Origin: Streptomyces sp. B1I3
GTDB taxonomy: Bacteria; Actinomycetota; Actinomycetes; Streptomycetales; Streptomycetaceae
Length of the DNA: 64,000 nucleotides
Assembly (NCBI RefSeq): GCF_030816615.1
Contig: NZ_JAUSYD010000001.1
Location: 1,054,001 to 1,118,000, forward strand
Reading direction: 5' to 3'
Of the stretch, positions 17,886 to 28,392 are shown in pieces; position 1 is the stretch's first letter, and each line of letters opens with the position of its first letter. The position numbers and the translations under genes are program-made. The notes below the pieces were generated by a model. It did no database searches. It was not told the origin of the DNA and was given only the letters and a program-made list of their open reading frames with translations.

Positions 17886-18302
17886 ATGACGACGGCACGC
17901 GACATCATGACCGAGGGCGCGGAGTGCGTGGGCGAGCGGGAGAGCGTGCTCGACGCGGCGCGGAAGATGACGGAGCTGGGCGTCGGAGCCCTGCCCATCT
18001 GCGGTACGGACGACAAGCTCAAGGGGGTCCTGACCGACCGCGACATCGTGGTGAAGGTGCTGGGGAAGGGCAAGGACCCGGCGGGGACGACGGCCGGTGA
18101 GCTGTCCCAGGGCGAGGCGGTCACCATCGGTGCGGACGACGACGCGGGCGAGATCCTGCGCACCATGACGGCGCACAAGGTCCGCCGGCTCCCCGTGATC
18201 GACGGACACCGTCTCGTCGGCATGGTCTCCCAGGCGGACGTGGCCCGCGCCCTGCCCGACCCCCAGGTCGGGGATCTTCTGCAGGCGCTGTCCACCGACT
18301 GA
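17886..18302 (+). CDS. Two-CBS-domain protein
   Basis: A 138-aa protein consisting of a pair of CBS domains: ARDIMTEGAECVGERESVL starts the first and RRLPVIDGHRLVGMVSQADV ends the second. CBS pairs bind adenine nucleotides (AMP, ATP, NADH) and act as energy sensors. Free-standing versions are common in actinobacterial stress and dormancy regulons. The ATG at 17886 follows AGGAAGGGAG. The next SDR gene starts 69 bp downstream and may be cotranscribed. Confidence 0.92.
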   Translation: MTTARDIMTEGAECVGERESVLDAARKMTELGVGALPICGTDDKLKGVLTDRDIVVKVLGKGKDPAGTTAGELSQGEAVTIGADDDAGEILRTMTAHKVRRLPVIDGHRLVGMVSQADVARALPDPQVGDLLQALSTD

Positions 18303-18371
18303 CGCACACGCCCCGCGGGCCGGCCGGCCCGTGACCGCGGAGTCCCGCTCCCCCGGCACCGAGGAGTTCCC

Positions 18372-19250
18372 GTGACTGCTGGAGAACACGTCCTGCGTGG
18401 CCGTACGGCGGTGGTGACCGGCGCCGCCCGAGGTGTCGGGGCGGCCGTCGCCAGGGATCTGGCCGCCCGGGGGGCGCGCGTGGCCCTGCTCGGGCTGGAG
18501 GAGGATCTGCTCGCCGAGGTCGCCGCCGCGCTCCCGACGGCCTCCCACCACTGGTTCGTGGACGTCACGGACGACGAGGCGATGGCGGCGGTCGCCGAAG
18601 AGGTACGCGAGCGGCTGGGCCCGGCGTCGGTGGTGGTGGCCAACGCGGGCGTCGCGGAGGGTGGTCCCTTCGTCGACTCCGACCCCGGCACCTGGCGGCG
18701 CGTCATCGAGGTCAACCTCATCGGCAGCGCCGTCACCGCGCGGGTGTTCCTGCCGCAACTGCTGGACACGTGCGGCTACTACCTCCAGGTGGGCTCCCTG
18801 GCGGGGATCGGCTCGGCACCGATGATGAGCGCCTACTGCGCGTCCAAGGCGGGTGCGGAGTTCTTCGCCCACTCGCTGCGCGCCGAGCTCTCGCCGCGTG
18901 GGGTCTCCGTGGGTACCGCCTATCTGAACTGGACCGACACCGACATGATCCGCGACGGCGACAAACAGGCCGTGCTGCGTGAACTGCGCGCGCACATGCC
19001 CCCACCCGCCAGGAAGATCTATCCCGTCACACACGTGGCGGCCCGAATGGTGCGCGCGATCGAACGGCGTGCGCCCACGGTGTACGTCCCGGGCTGGCTG
19101 CGCGGGGTGCAGGCGGTCCGCGGGGCGTTGCCCGGCCTGGTCACCCGGCTCGCACGGCAGGAGCTGATGCGCTCGGAGTTCTCGGCGACGGGCCTGCTGG
19201 GGGCGGGTGGCAGGGCGGCGGAACGGGCCGGGGAAGCCGGACACCGGTGA
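18372..19250 (+). CDS. SDR family oxidoreductase
   Basis: Classical SDR of 292 aa. It has TGAARGVG (16-23), NAGVAEGG, catalytic Ser in GSLAGIG, and SAYCASKAG with the Tyr-Lys pair; the C-terminal extension of about 60 residues contains PTVYVPGWL. Close relatives are annotated as short-chain dehydrogenases of unknown substrate. The GTG at 18372 follows GAGGAG. An IS element lies 80 bp after the stop. Confidence 0.88.
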   Translation: MTAGEHVLRGRTAVVTGAARGVGAAVARDLAARGARVALLGLEEDLLAEVAAALPTASHHWFVDVTDDEAMAAVAEEVRERLGPASVVVANAGVAEGGPFVDSDPGTWRRVIEVNLIGSAVTARVFLPQLLDTCGYYLQVGSLAGIGSAPMMSAYCASKAGAEFFAHSLRAELSPRGVSVGTAYLNWTDTDMIRDGDKQAVLRELRAHMPPPARKIYPVTHVAARMVRAIERRAPTVYVPGWLRGVQAVRGALPGLVTRLARQELMRSEFSATGLLGAGGRAAERAGEAGHR

Positions 19251-19330
19251 CACGGACGCGAAGCCGCCCCACCGCGCACCCGGCCGGCGGGGCGGCCTGA
19301 GCGCACCCGCGCACCACCCCTCCCGGCCTA

Positions 19331-19348
19331 GGGCGTGTGTCGGAAGTG
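19331..19348 (+). repeat. IS left terminal inverted repeat
   Basis: GGGCGTGTGTCGGAAGTG, preceded by CTA. It matches the right end at 16 of 18 positions and is only 16 bp before the passenger gene's likely start. Confidence 0.85.
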
Positions 19349-19364
19349 CTTTAGGTTGGCTGAC

Positions 19365-19886
19365 GTGAGTGCGCGGGGGCAGAGTTACCGATATGTCGGA
19401 CCGGTTGAGCTGAAGGCTGCGGTCCGGCCTGGCAGCGGCGGGTGCCGGATAGGCTCGGCGGCTGACTTCGACGGCTGGATCGCTGGGCGATCGGCGGCAG
19501 AACTGACCGAACCGTTCACCTTCGTGGTCGGCATGGATGGTGTCCTTCGGCTGGCGCCGCGGCGGAGCGAGCACGTGGCCTGCGCCGGCGGGGACATGGT
19601 TCTGAGTGCCGGCGAGATCGGCTTCGTGCGTGAGGCGGACCGGTGGACCGTGGACGAGGTCAGCAACCAGTCCACCGGTTACTGCCCGGACGTGACCTCC
19701 TGGTCGGCAGTCGCCCGTGCTCTGGACCGTGTAGAGCTTGGGCGGCCCTCCGGCTTCACCCACGAGGTGGTGTTCCGGCGGTGCCCTGACTGCCAGGAGC
19801 ACAACATCGTGCGCGAGGACGACTTCGTCTGCGTCTTCTGCGGCAGCGATCTGCCGGAGAGGTGGAACGTGGATCCCACCGCGTAA
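19365..19886 (+). CDS. Hypothetical passenger gene of IS element, C-terminal zinc-ribbon
   Basis: A 173-aa protein of unknown function encoded inside the IS, reading towards the transposase with 10 bp between stop codons. The GTG at 19365 is the likely start; the upstream ATG would begin about at the terminal repeat. The C-terminus holds CPDCQEHNIVREDDFVCVFC, a CxxC-CxxC zinc-ribbon-like pair. Before it lie alternating hydrophobic strands and no membrane segments. It may be a passenger affecting host or element, or a host gene captured between a second copy of the end. It was not recognised as part of any known transposition module. Confidence 0.7.
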   Translation: MSARGQSYRYVGPVELKAAVRPGSGGCRIGSAADFDGWIAGRSAAELTEPFTFVVGMDGVLRLAPRRSEHVACAGGDMVLSAGEIGFVREADRWTVDEVSNQSTGYCPDVTSWSAVARALDRVELGRPSGFTHEVVFRRCPDCQEHNIVREDDFVCVFCGSDLPERWNVDPTA

Positions 19887-19896
19887 CGGTCGAGGG

Positions 19897-20772
19897 TCAC
19901 AGCCACTCGTTGATGGCAGCGACAAGCACAGTAGCCTCGTAGCGGACCGCGAGCTTGTCGTATCGCGTGGCAACAGCGCGGTGCCTCTTGAGCCGGTTGA
20001 TCCCGCACTCGACCGCGTGACGTTCGCGGTAGTCGACCGGGTCGAAGTGCGGCGGCCGGCCGCCGCGAGAGCCGAGCTTCTGGCGATTGCGCGCCTGGTC
20101 GGCCTTGTCTGGGATGGTGCAGCGGATTCCGCGGCGGCGCAGGTAGGCACGGTTCCTGCGGGAGGCGTACGCCTTGTCCGCCCGCACCCGGTCGGGGCGG
20201 ACGCGTGGCCGGCCCGGCCCGAGGCGGGGCACGCGGACCTTCTCCAGCACCGGTTCGAACTGCGGCGAGTCCCCGCGCTGCCCTGCCGTGATCACGATCG
20301 ACATGGGCTTCTGGCCCTGTTCGACGGCCAGGTGCAGCTTGGTGGTGAACCCGCCGCGCGAGCGTCCCAGCCCGTGATCACGTGGCTCGGTGAAGACACC
20401 GCCCGGTGGTTCCTTTTGCAGATCGCCCTGCTTGCGGGCCCCGGCCGCATGCTGATGGGCACGGCATACCGTGGAATCGACGCTCAAGTCCCACGTGATC
20501 GCCCCCTTCGCGTCGGCCAGGGCCTGGAGCCGGCTGAGGATCCGCTGCCAGGTGCCGTCCCGCTGCCACCGGCGGAACAGGTCGTAGACCCGGCCCCACG
20601 GCCCGTACTCGACGGGCACGTCCCGCCACGGCACACCGGTCCGGACCCGGAACCGTATGCCGTCGATCAGCAGCCGCCGGGGCCAGACGGGCGGTCGCCC
20701 CGACTTCTTCCCCTTCGGTAACAACGGCTCCAGCACCGCCCACTGCTCGTCCGTGAGATTTCCCCGACCCAT
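19897..20772 (-). CDS. IS5-family DDE transposase
   Basis: A 291-aa transposase in a single frame. The N-terminal domain starts [15 protein letters not shown] and has the typical [23 protein letters not shown] residues are seen in [16 protein letters not shown] (first Asp), [13 protein letters not shown] (second Asp) and [19 protein letters not shown] (Glu). No frameshift or internal stop was seen, so it looks active. The start ATG is 46 bp inside the right end. Confidence 0.95.
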   Translation of the reverse strand: MGRGNLTDEQWAVLEPLLPKGKKSGRPPVWPRRLLIDGIRFRVRTGVPWRDVPVEYGPWGRVYDLFRRWQRDGTWQRILSRLQALADAKGAITWDLSVDSTVCRAHQHAAGARKQGDLQKEPPGGVFTEPRDHGLGRSRGGFTTKLHLAVEQGQKPMSIVITAGQRGDSPQFEPVLEKVRVPRLGPGRPRVRPDRVRADKAYASRRNRAYLRRRGIRCTIPDKADQARNRQKLGSRGGRPPHFDPVDYRERHAVECGINRLKRHRAVATRYDKLAVRYEATVLVAAINEWL

Positions 20773-20800
20773 GACCTGTGATCATTCACAGCCCAAGATC

Positions 20801-20818
20801 CACTTTCGACACACGGCC
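20801..20818 (-). repeat. IS right terminal inverted repeat
   Basis: Read inwards on the minus strand, GGCCGTGTGTCGAAAGTG. It is followed outside by TA, matching the TA left of the other end. Confidence 0.85.
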
Positions 20819-20894
20819 TAGGGGGCACGAGACACGGGTCGCTGTCCCCGGCCTCCTTGGGCCGGGGCGCGGGTAGCGCTCCTCGCACAGGCAG

Positions 20895-20940
20895 GACCGC
20901 GTCGCCGAAAGACCTGACCGGGGCTTTCGGCGACGCGGTC
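20895..20940 (-). terminator. 17-bp-stem terminator after catalase gene
   Basis: GACCGCGTCGCCGAAAG (20895-20911) pairs perfectly with CTTTCGGCGACGCGGTC (20924-20940) around a 12-nt loop. It is 19 bp downstream of the catalase stop, and also insulates catalase from the IS. Confidence 0.9.
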
Positions 20941-20959
20941 GTGCGTGTGGGCGGCGCGG

Positions 20960-23236
<2,277 letters not shown>

Positions 23237-23339
23237 GACGCTCCAAACGTGGCGGGGTCCGTGTGTCCCTGGTGACCGCGACGACCCGTCAGGACCCGAG
23301 GCGAGGGGTGAGGCGGCACGGTCGGTCCGAGGCCTCCCA

Positions 23340-23364
23340 GTACCCGCATTCCGGACGGCAAATC
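23340..23364 (-). promoter_or_regulatory. SigB-type promoter for catalase
   Basis: On the minus strand GATT, 15 bp, then GGGTAC: an exact fit to the Streptomyces SigB consensus GNNT-N14-16-GGGTAC/T. The -10 element is 104 bp upstream of the catalase ATG. No transcript data are available. Confidence 0.65.
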
Positions 23365-23426
23365 ACCCGGGCGGTCCGGGACGGCAGAGGCCGTGGCGGT
23401 GCTGGACGGGAGAGGCCGTCACGCCG

Positions 23427-24323
23427 TCACCCGACGTACCGGCGCGCGCTCGATCTCCGCTGTTCCCGCTCGAGCAGCATCAGACGGGCTTCGAGTTCGT
23501 GCGGTACGGGCCGGCGCTGCCTGAGCACCCAGGGCAGGCCCGCCACCGCGCGGGCGAACGCCCGCACCGACGCCCCGTCCCGGGGCACCGTGCGCAGCAG
23601 GTAGGCGGTGCGCCGGACGGCCGGCCCCCACGGGCGCCGCAGCCAGGTGTACCAGAGCGTGTTCCTCAGCCCGGCGATCCGCCGCTCCCTGCTGTCCCGG
23701 ACCGTGGAGGCCGCGTGGTGGATCAGCAGGTCGGGCACATAGCTGAGCCACCACCCCTGCCGGAGGAGGTCGGTGGCGAGCAGTTCCTCCTCGCCGCCCA
23801 GCCACAGCCCCGGGTGGAAGCCGCCGGCCGTACGGAAGGCGTCGGTCCGCATCACGGTCGCGGCTGCGAGGAACGACCCGAGGGCGGGGCCGGGGAGCCA
23901 GTCGGGCCCGGTGAGGGGGGAATCCCGCAGCTCGGCGACGACGGGGTCCTCCTCGCCGGACGGCTCGACGACGATACGGGCCGTCACGGCAGCCAGCCTC
24001 GGGCGCGTGTCGAGGAGGTCGGCGGCGTGGCGCAGCGAGCCGGGTTCCCACCAGGTGTCGTCGTCGCAGAACGCCACGTAGGGGGTGCCCACCTGACGTA
24101 CCGCGAGGTTACGGCCGACAGCGCCCAGGTTGCGGCCCGGCCTCAGCAGGGTCATATCGGGGAACAGCCGTGCGACGGCATCCGCTGTGCCGTCGTGCGA
24201 GTCGTTGTCCGTCACGATGACGTGGGGCCTTTCCGGGAGCGCCCGCAGCAGCCCCAGGGTGTGCAGGAGTTCGGGGCGACGGTTGCGGGTGATCACCACC
24301 ACGGTCGTACGGGTGTCTCTCAT
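23427..24323 (-). CDS. Family 2 glycosyltransferase
   Basis: GT-A enzyme of 298 aa, last gene of the heptose-glycan run. It opens TTVVVITRNRRPELLHTL; the nucleotide-sugar site has VTDNDSHDGT and a DxD-type motif CDDDTWW near 92-98; GGFHPGLWLGGEEELLATD follows. No membrane helix is evident, so it should be cytoplasmic or peripheral. The start overlaps the stop of the preceding gene (ATGA). It is a clear paralogue of the gene immediately upstream. Donor and acceptor are unknown; ADP-heptose is one possibility. Confidence 0.9.
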   Translation of the reverse strand: MRDTRTTVVVITRNRRPELLHTLGLLRALPERPHVIVTDNDSHDGTADAVARLFPDMTLLRPGRNLGAVGRNLAVRQVGTPYVAFCDDDTWWEPGSLRHAADLLDTRPRLAAVTARIVVEPSGEEDPVVAELRDSPLTGPDWLPGPALGSFLAAATVMRTDAFRTAGGFHPGLWLGGEEELLATDLLRQGWWLSYVPDLLIHHAASTVRDSRERRIAGLRNTLWYTWLRRPWGPAVRRTAYLLRTVPRDGASVRAFARAVAGLPWVLRQRRPVPHELEARLMLLEREQRRSSARRYVG

Positions 24324-25249
24324 CGGCCCTTCTCCTCCCGGTCGTGTTCCGTGCGCGCCTGGCGTTCGAGAAGCCGGACCGCGTGTTCGACCCTGGCCGG
24401 CAGCCGGCGCCGCTGCCGCAGGGCGGCGGGCAGTCTGACCGCGGCCCCGCGCAGTGCCGTCGCCGCTCCCGGGTCTCCCCGCACCGCGGCGGCGGCGAGT
24501 CCCGCGGTGTGCCGCACGGCCACGTGCGCGGGCCGGCGCAGCCAGTCGGTGAGCAGGGCGTTGCGGCGCAGGAGGGCGGAGCGGCCGGGCCGCTCGCCGG
24601 GGTCGGGGTGGTGGTGCGCGACGACGGTGGGCTCGTACGCCACGCCCCACCCGGCCGCGGTGAGGTCGTAGGCCAGCAGCGTCTCCTCCGCGCCGAAGAA
24701 GAGCAGCGGGTGGTAGCCGCCGGTCTCGAGGTGGGCACGGCGGCGGACGACGCACGCGCAGCCGAGGAAGCCCAGGACGGGGCGGCCGGGCAGGTCGGGT
24801 TCCGGTGGCAGCGGCGAGCCGGCCAGCAGGGCGTTGACCGGGTCCTCGTCCTCCTCCGGACCGACCAGGCTGCGGGCCGCGAGCAGCCCGAGGCGGGGGT
24901 GCGCGTCGAGGAGGTCGGCCGCGCGCCCGAGGGCGCCGGGTCCCCACCAGGAGTCGTCGTCGCTGAAGGCGACGTAGGGCGTCGACGCGTGACGCGCCGC
25001 CAGGTTCCGCCCGAGGGCCCCGGTGTTGTGCCCGGGGCGCAGTACCTCGGCGCCGATGGGGTGGGCGCGCAGGGCCTCGGTCGCCACCGGGTCCGTGCCG
25101 TTGTCCACGACGACGACCGGCGGGCGCTCGGGCAGTGCGGCGAGCTGGTCCAGGGTGTGCAGGGCGCTGCGCGGCCGGCCCCGGGTGATCATCGCGACGG
25201 TCGTGCGGCCGTCGGCCGGGAGGTGGTGCGGTCCGGTGCCGTCAGACAC
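24320..25249 (-). CDS. Family 2 glycosyltransferase
   Basis: GT-A enzyme of 309 aa. It has TVAMITRGRPRSALHTLDQL at the start, VVVDNGTD, then RNLAARHASTPYVAFSDDDSWW with the DxD-type metal site, and GGYHPLLFFGAEETLLAYD. It is a tandem paralogue of the next gene, suggesting duplication and two related linkages in one glycan. The GTG at 25249 overlaps the upstream GT9 stop by 8 bp. Confidence 0.9.
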   Translation of the reverse strand: MSDGTGPHHLPADGRTTVAMITRGRPRSALHTLDQLAALPERPPVVVVDNGTDPVATEALRAHPIGAEVLRPGHNTGALGRNLAARHASTPYVAFSDDDSWWGPGALGRAADLLDAHPRLGLLAARSLVGPEEDEDPVNALLAGSPLPPEPDLPGRPVLGFLGCACVVRRRAHLETGGYHPLLFFGAEETLLAYDLTAAGWGVAYEPTVVAHHHPDPGERPGRSALLRRNALLTDWLRRPAHVAVRHTAGLAAAAVRGDPGAATALRGAAVRLPAALRQRRRLPARVEHAVRLLERQARTEHDREEKGR

Positions 25250-26264
25250 GTCCGGACGCCTCCGTCGGTTCGTACGCGCCGTGCCGGCCGGCCGCCCCCG
25301 GCCGTGCGGACCGTTCCAGGACGGCGGCGAGCACCTCGTCGGTGCCGATGCGGAGCAGCGCGGGGTCGGGGGTACGGCCGTGCGGATCGCCGGGCGGCCC
25401 GGGGTGCCACAGGACTCCGTGGGCCGGGCCGTCCGGCGGACCCCAGAGGTGCGGGGGCACCGGGCCGAAGAGGGTCACGGACGGCGTGCCGTGGGCGACG
25501 GCCAGGTGCGCAGGTCCGGTGTCGCCGCTGAGCAGGCAGGCGGCCCGGGCGACGAGCGCGGACAGCTCATCGAACGGCAGTCCTCCGGCCAGGACGTGTT
25601 CCGGGCCGAGCCCGGCGCCGGAGGCCACCATGGCGGTCAGCGCCTCCTCCCCGGGGCCCCCGGTCAGCACGACCCGGAGGCCGGCCGCCACCAGCCGCCG
25701 GACGACGGCGGCGTACCGGCCGGCGGGCCAGCACCGGGCGGGCGCGTCGGCGCCGGGGTGCACGACGACCGCGCCGGGCGCGGGAGAGGGGCGGGTGGGC
25801 GGCGGCAACCGCACGTCGTCCGGGTCGGCGCCGATGCCGTACGCCCGCAGGAAGCGGCACCAGCGCTCCCGCTCGTGCTCGTCCCGGCGCCACCGGGGCG
25901 GGTCGGGGACGGACGGGTCCGGACGGGCGTACGACAACAGCCGGCGCGGTCGGAGTGCGGCCAGCGCTTCGTGGCTCTCGGGCCCGTTGCCGTGCAGATC
26001 GATCGCGAGGTCCGGCGGCTCCCCCGTCCAGCCCGTGAGGACGGGCACACCGCGTCCGGGCGCAGCCGCCGGGAGGACGGTGTCGACGGTGCCCGTGGCG
26101 AGCGCGGCGTCACGCAGGCCCCCCGGGATCGCGAGGACGGTCTCGTGCCCCGGGAAGGCGCGGCGTACCCCGCGCAGGGCCGGTACGCCCGCGAGCAGGT
26201 CGCCCAGGCCCAGGGCGCGCAGGACGAGGACACGGGGGCGCGGCGGGGTGTGCGGTCGGGCCAT
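25242..26264 (-). CDS. Family 9 glycosyltransferase (heptosyltransferase-like)
   Basis: A 340-aa GT-B enzyme of the ADP-heptose:LPS heptosyltransferase family. It has VLVLRALGLGDLLAGVPALRG at the N-terminus, VVVHPGADAPARCWP in the middle and LSGDTGPAHLAVAHGTPSV at the nucleotide-sugar site. The ATG at 26264 has GGAG at 9 nt; an ATG 9 bp earlier is too close to that site. In Gram-negatives the family extends LPS core; here there is no LPS, but the neighbouring HldE, GmhA and GmhB would supply an ADP-heptose donor. Confidence 0.9.
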   Translation of the reverse strand: MARPHTPPRPRVLVLRALGLGDLLAGVPALRGVRRAFPGHETVLAIPGGLRDAALATGTVDTVLPAAAPGRGVPVLTGWTGEPPDLAIDLHGNGPESHEALAALRPRRLLSYARPDPSVPDPPRWRRDEHERERWCRFLRAYGIGADPDDVRLPPPTRPSPAPGAVVVHPGADAPARCWPAGRYAAVVRRLVAAGLRVVLTGGPGEEALTAMVASGAGLGPEHVLAGGLPFDELSALVARAACLLSGDTGPAHLAVAHGTPSVTLFGPVPPHLWGPPDGPAHGVLWHPGPPGDPHGRTPDPALLRIGTDEVLAAVLERSARPGAAGRHGAYEPTEASGRV

Positions 26265-26269
26265 GGCTG

Positions 26270-27763
26270 TCATCTCCGGGCGCTGCGGGGCCGGGTGGCG
26301 GGGCGGGGAGCCGGGCCGCGGGCCGCCCGTTCGGCGAGCGCGGTGGTCGAGCGGCCGTCGAGGTAGGGCAGGAGGACGACCTGCCCGCCCCAGCTCCGCA
26401 CCAGCCTCGCCTCGGGGAGCTCCGTCAGGGCGTAGTCGCCGCCCTTGGCCCAGATGTGCGGACGCAGCTCGCCCAGCAGCCGTTCGGGGGTGTCCTCCTC
26501 GAACACGGCGACCGCGTCGACGCATTCGAGCGCCAGGAGCACCCTGACACGGTCGGTGACCGGGACGAGGGGGCGCGTCCCGCCCTTGCGCCGCCGCACC
26601 GAGGCGTCGGAGTTGACGCAGACGATGAGGCAGTCACCGGTACGCCGGGCCGCCTGGAGCAGGGCGACATGGCCCGCGTGCAGCAGGTCGAAGCAGCCGC
26701 CCGCCGCGACGACGGTGCCTCCCTCCTCGCGTACCCGGACGGCCAGCCGTGCCGCGTCCGGTGCGCAGGGGTCCGTCTCCACGTCGTCCCCGGCCGTGTC
26801 CTGCGGTGCGGTGGTGACGGGTCCGACGGCCAGGGCACGGGCTCCGCCGTCCGCCACGTACTGGGTGGCGGCGCGCACCGCGCCCTGGACGGCCGTCTCC
26901 GGGAGCGCGTCGTCGGCCAGCAGCCCGGCCGCGGTCACCGCGAACCGGTCGCCGGCGCCGCACGCGTCGCCGTCCGCCGTCCAGGGGGCGGGGACCAGCA
27001 GTGGCTCCTCGCCGTGGGACAGCAGCGCCCCGCGGTCTCCCAGGGTGACGGCGACGGAGGTGACACCCCAGGCCGCGATGAGCCGGCGGGCGTCCGCGGC
27101 GGAGCGGTGCAGCTCGGCCTGCGGGCCCTGCGGCGGCGGTTCACACGCTCCGTCGTGACCCGCACGGGTGGGTGCCCGGGCCGCGTCCCGGGTGGCGAAC
27201 CCACGGGCCTCCGCCGCCGAGGGGGTGGCGAGCCGGACTCCCTTCACCGGCGGCCCGCCTCTCGGGTGGGGGTCCCAGACGACGGGCACCCTGGCGGCGG
27301 CCCGGGTGAGCGCGTCACGGAGGACGTCGGCGGCGCCGCGGCCGTAGTCGGCGACGAGAACGGCCCTGGCCCCCTCGACGGCGGCGCGCGCCTGGTCGGT
27401 CGCCGAGGCCGCGCGGCCGTCGCCGTCGTCCAGTCTGAGCAGGGGCACGCCCCGGGCCATGATCCGCGTCTTGCAGGGGAGTTCGCCCGTGAGCGGAAGC
27501 TCGATCAGCCGGACGCGGCCCTGCAGCAGCCGCCGCAGCGTCCGGCTGGCCTCGTCGTCGCCCAGCGCCGTGACGAGGGTGACCTCACGGCCGTCCGCCG
27601 CCCCGAGGCACGCGGCGAGTGCCGCGCCACCGGGCCGGGTGGTGCGGCGTGCGCCGTTCACCACCGGTACGGGGGCGTCGGGAGCCAGCCGGTCGGCGTG
27701 GCCGGACAGGTCGTGGTCGAGCAGGGCGTCCCCGACGACGAGAAGGGGCGTGGGGCCGTTCAT
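26270..27763 (-). CDS. hldE: Bifunctional heptose-7-P kinase / heptose-1-P adenylyltransferase
   Basis: RfaE/HldE-type fusion of 497 aa. The N-terminal PfkB-type kinase (about 1-320) has VVGDALLDHDL and the anion-hole DACGAGDRF. The C-terminal nucleotidyltransferase (about 350-480) has GGCFDLLHAGHVALL with HxGH, and DGRSTTALAER. It phosphorylates glycero-manno-heptose 7-phosphate at C1 and later joins AMP to heptose 1-phosphate; the 7-phosphatase GmhB encoded nearby acts between these steps. The kinase part carries an insertion of about 25 polar residues around 195-225. Start ATGA overlaps the gmhA stop. Confidence 0.93.
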   Translation of the reverse strand: MNGPTPLLVVGDALLDHDLSGHADRLAPDAPVPVVNGARRTTRPGGAALAACLGAADGREVTLVTALGDDEASRTLRRLLQGRVRLIELPLTGELPCKTRIMARGVPLLRLDDGDGRAASATDQARAAVEGARAVLVADYGRGAADVLRDALTRAAARVPVVWDPHPRGGPPVKGVRLATPSAAEARGFATRDAARAPTRAGHDGACEPPPQGPQAELHRSAADARRLIAAWGVTSVAVTLGDRGALLSHGEEPLLVPAPWTADGDACGAGDRFAVTAAGLLADDALPETAVQGAVRAATQYVADGGARALAVGPVTTAPQDTAGDDVETDPCAPDAARLAVRVREEGGTVVAAGGCFDLLHAGHVALLQAARRTGDCLIVCVNSDASVRRRKGGTRPLVPVTDRVRVLLALECVDAVAVFEEDTPERLLGELRPHIWAKGGDYALTELPEARLVRSWGGQVVLLPYLDGRSTTALAERAARGPAPRPATRPRSARR

Positions 27764-28392
27764 ACGATGCCCTCCCCGACCGGTGCCGGGGCCGGGGCGG
27801 GCCGGTGGCCGGCCCCGGTGGCGTGGTCGTCGACGGCCTGGTCGAACGCCTCGCAGATCATGTGCACCGCCACCAGGTGGAGTTCCTGGACCGTGGCGGA
27901 GACCGGTGCGTCGACGCACAGGGCTTCGTCGCAGGCCGCTTCGAGGGGGTTGGGGGCGGGCCCTGTGAGGGCCCAGACCGTCATGCCGATGCGGTGCGCC
28001 TGGGTCGCCGCCGCCAGCAGGTTGGCGCTCGCGCCGCTGGTCGACAGCAGCATGAGGACGTCCCCCGCCCTGCCGTGGGCGCAGGTCTGACGGGCGAACA
28101 CCTCCTGGACGCCGTAGTCGTTGGCGATGGCGGTCGTGGACGAGGTGTCGGCGTGCAGGGCGAGCGCGGAGAACGGCGGCCGGTCCTCGCGGTAGCGGCC
28201 CACCAGCTCGGCGGTCAGGTGCTGGGCCTGGGCGGCGCTGCCGCCGTTGCCGGCGACGAGGAGCCTGGCCCCGCCGCCGAGGCGCCGTGCGAGCTCGGCG
28301 CCCCAGCGGTGGACGACGGGACACGACTCACGGAACGCGGCGAGGGCGTCCATCAGATCGTCGCAGTGCTGGCCATCAGGGGTCACGTTCAT
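27760..28392 (-). CDS. gmhA: Sedoheptulose-7-phosphate isomerase (GmhA-like, SIS domain)
   Basis: SIS-domain protein of 210 aa. The phosphosugar loop LLVAGNGGSAAQAQHLTAEL is near 44-63, and the second site is LLSTSGASANLLAA. The family length is about 190-200; the extra C-terminal tail is Ala/Pro-rich. It should turn sedoheptulose 7-phosphate into D-glycero-D-manno-heptose 7-phosphate, the first committed step of ADP-heptose synthesis. Overlaps at both ends place it in the coupled run. Confidence 0.9.
   Translation of the reverse strand: MNVTPDGQHCDDLMDALAAFRESCPVVHRWGAELARRLGGGARLLVAGNGGSAAQAQHLTAELVGRYREDRPPFSALALHADTSSTTAIANDYGVQEVFARQTCAHGRAGDVLMLLSTSGASANLLAAATQAHRIGMTVWALTGPAPNPLEAACDEALCVDAPVSATVQELHLVAVHMICEAFDQAVDDHATGAGHRPAPAPAPVGEGIV

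Larger units (their letters stand above)
19331..20818. mobile_element. IS5-type insertion sequence with passenger gene
   Basis: An element of 1488 bp bounded by terminal inverted repeats GGGCGTGTGTCGGAAGTG (left) and GGCCGTGTGTCGAAAGTG (right, read inwards); 16 of 18 positions agree. TA flanks both ends, fitting the 2-bp TA target duplication of the IS427 subgroup. It carries an intact transposase on the minus strand and, unusually for this size class, a convergent 173-codon gene. IS5-type elements with one 290-aa transposase are usually about 0.9 kb; here the left repeat lies more than 550 bp beyond the transposase stop. Confidence 0.88.

Noticed and set aside
17787-20150. A 787-codon open frame on the minus strand
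   Set aside because: It covers the CBS, SDR and IS passenger genes antisense and has Arg/Pro/His-rich, family-less sequence; it is open only because of GC bias.
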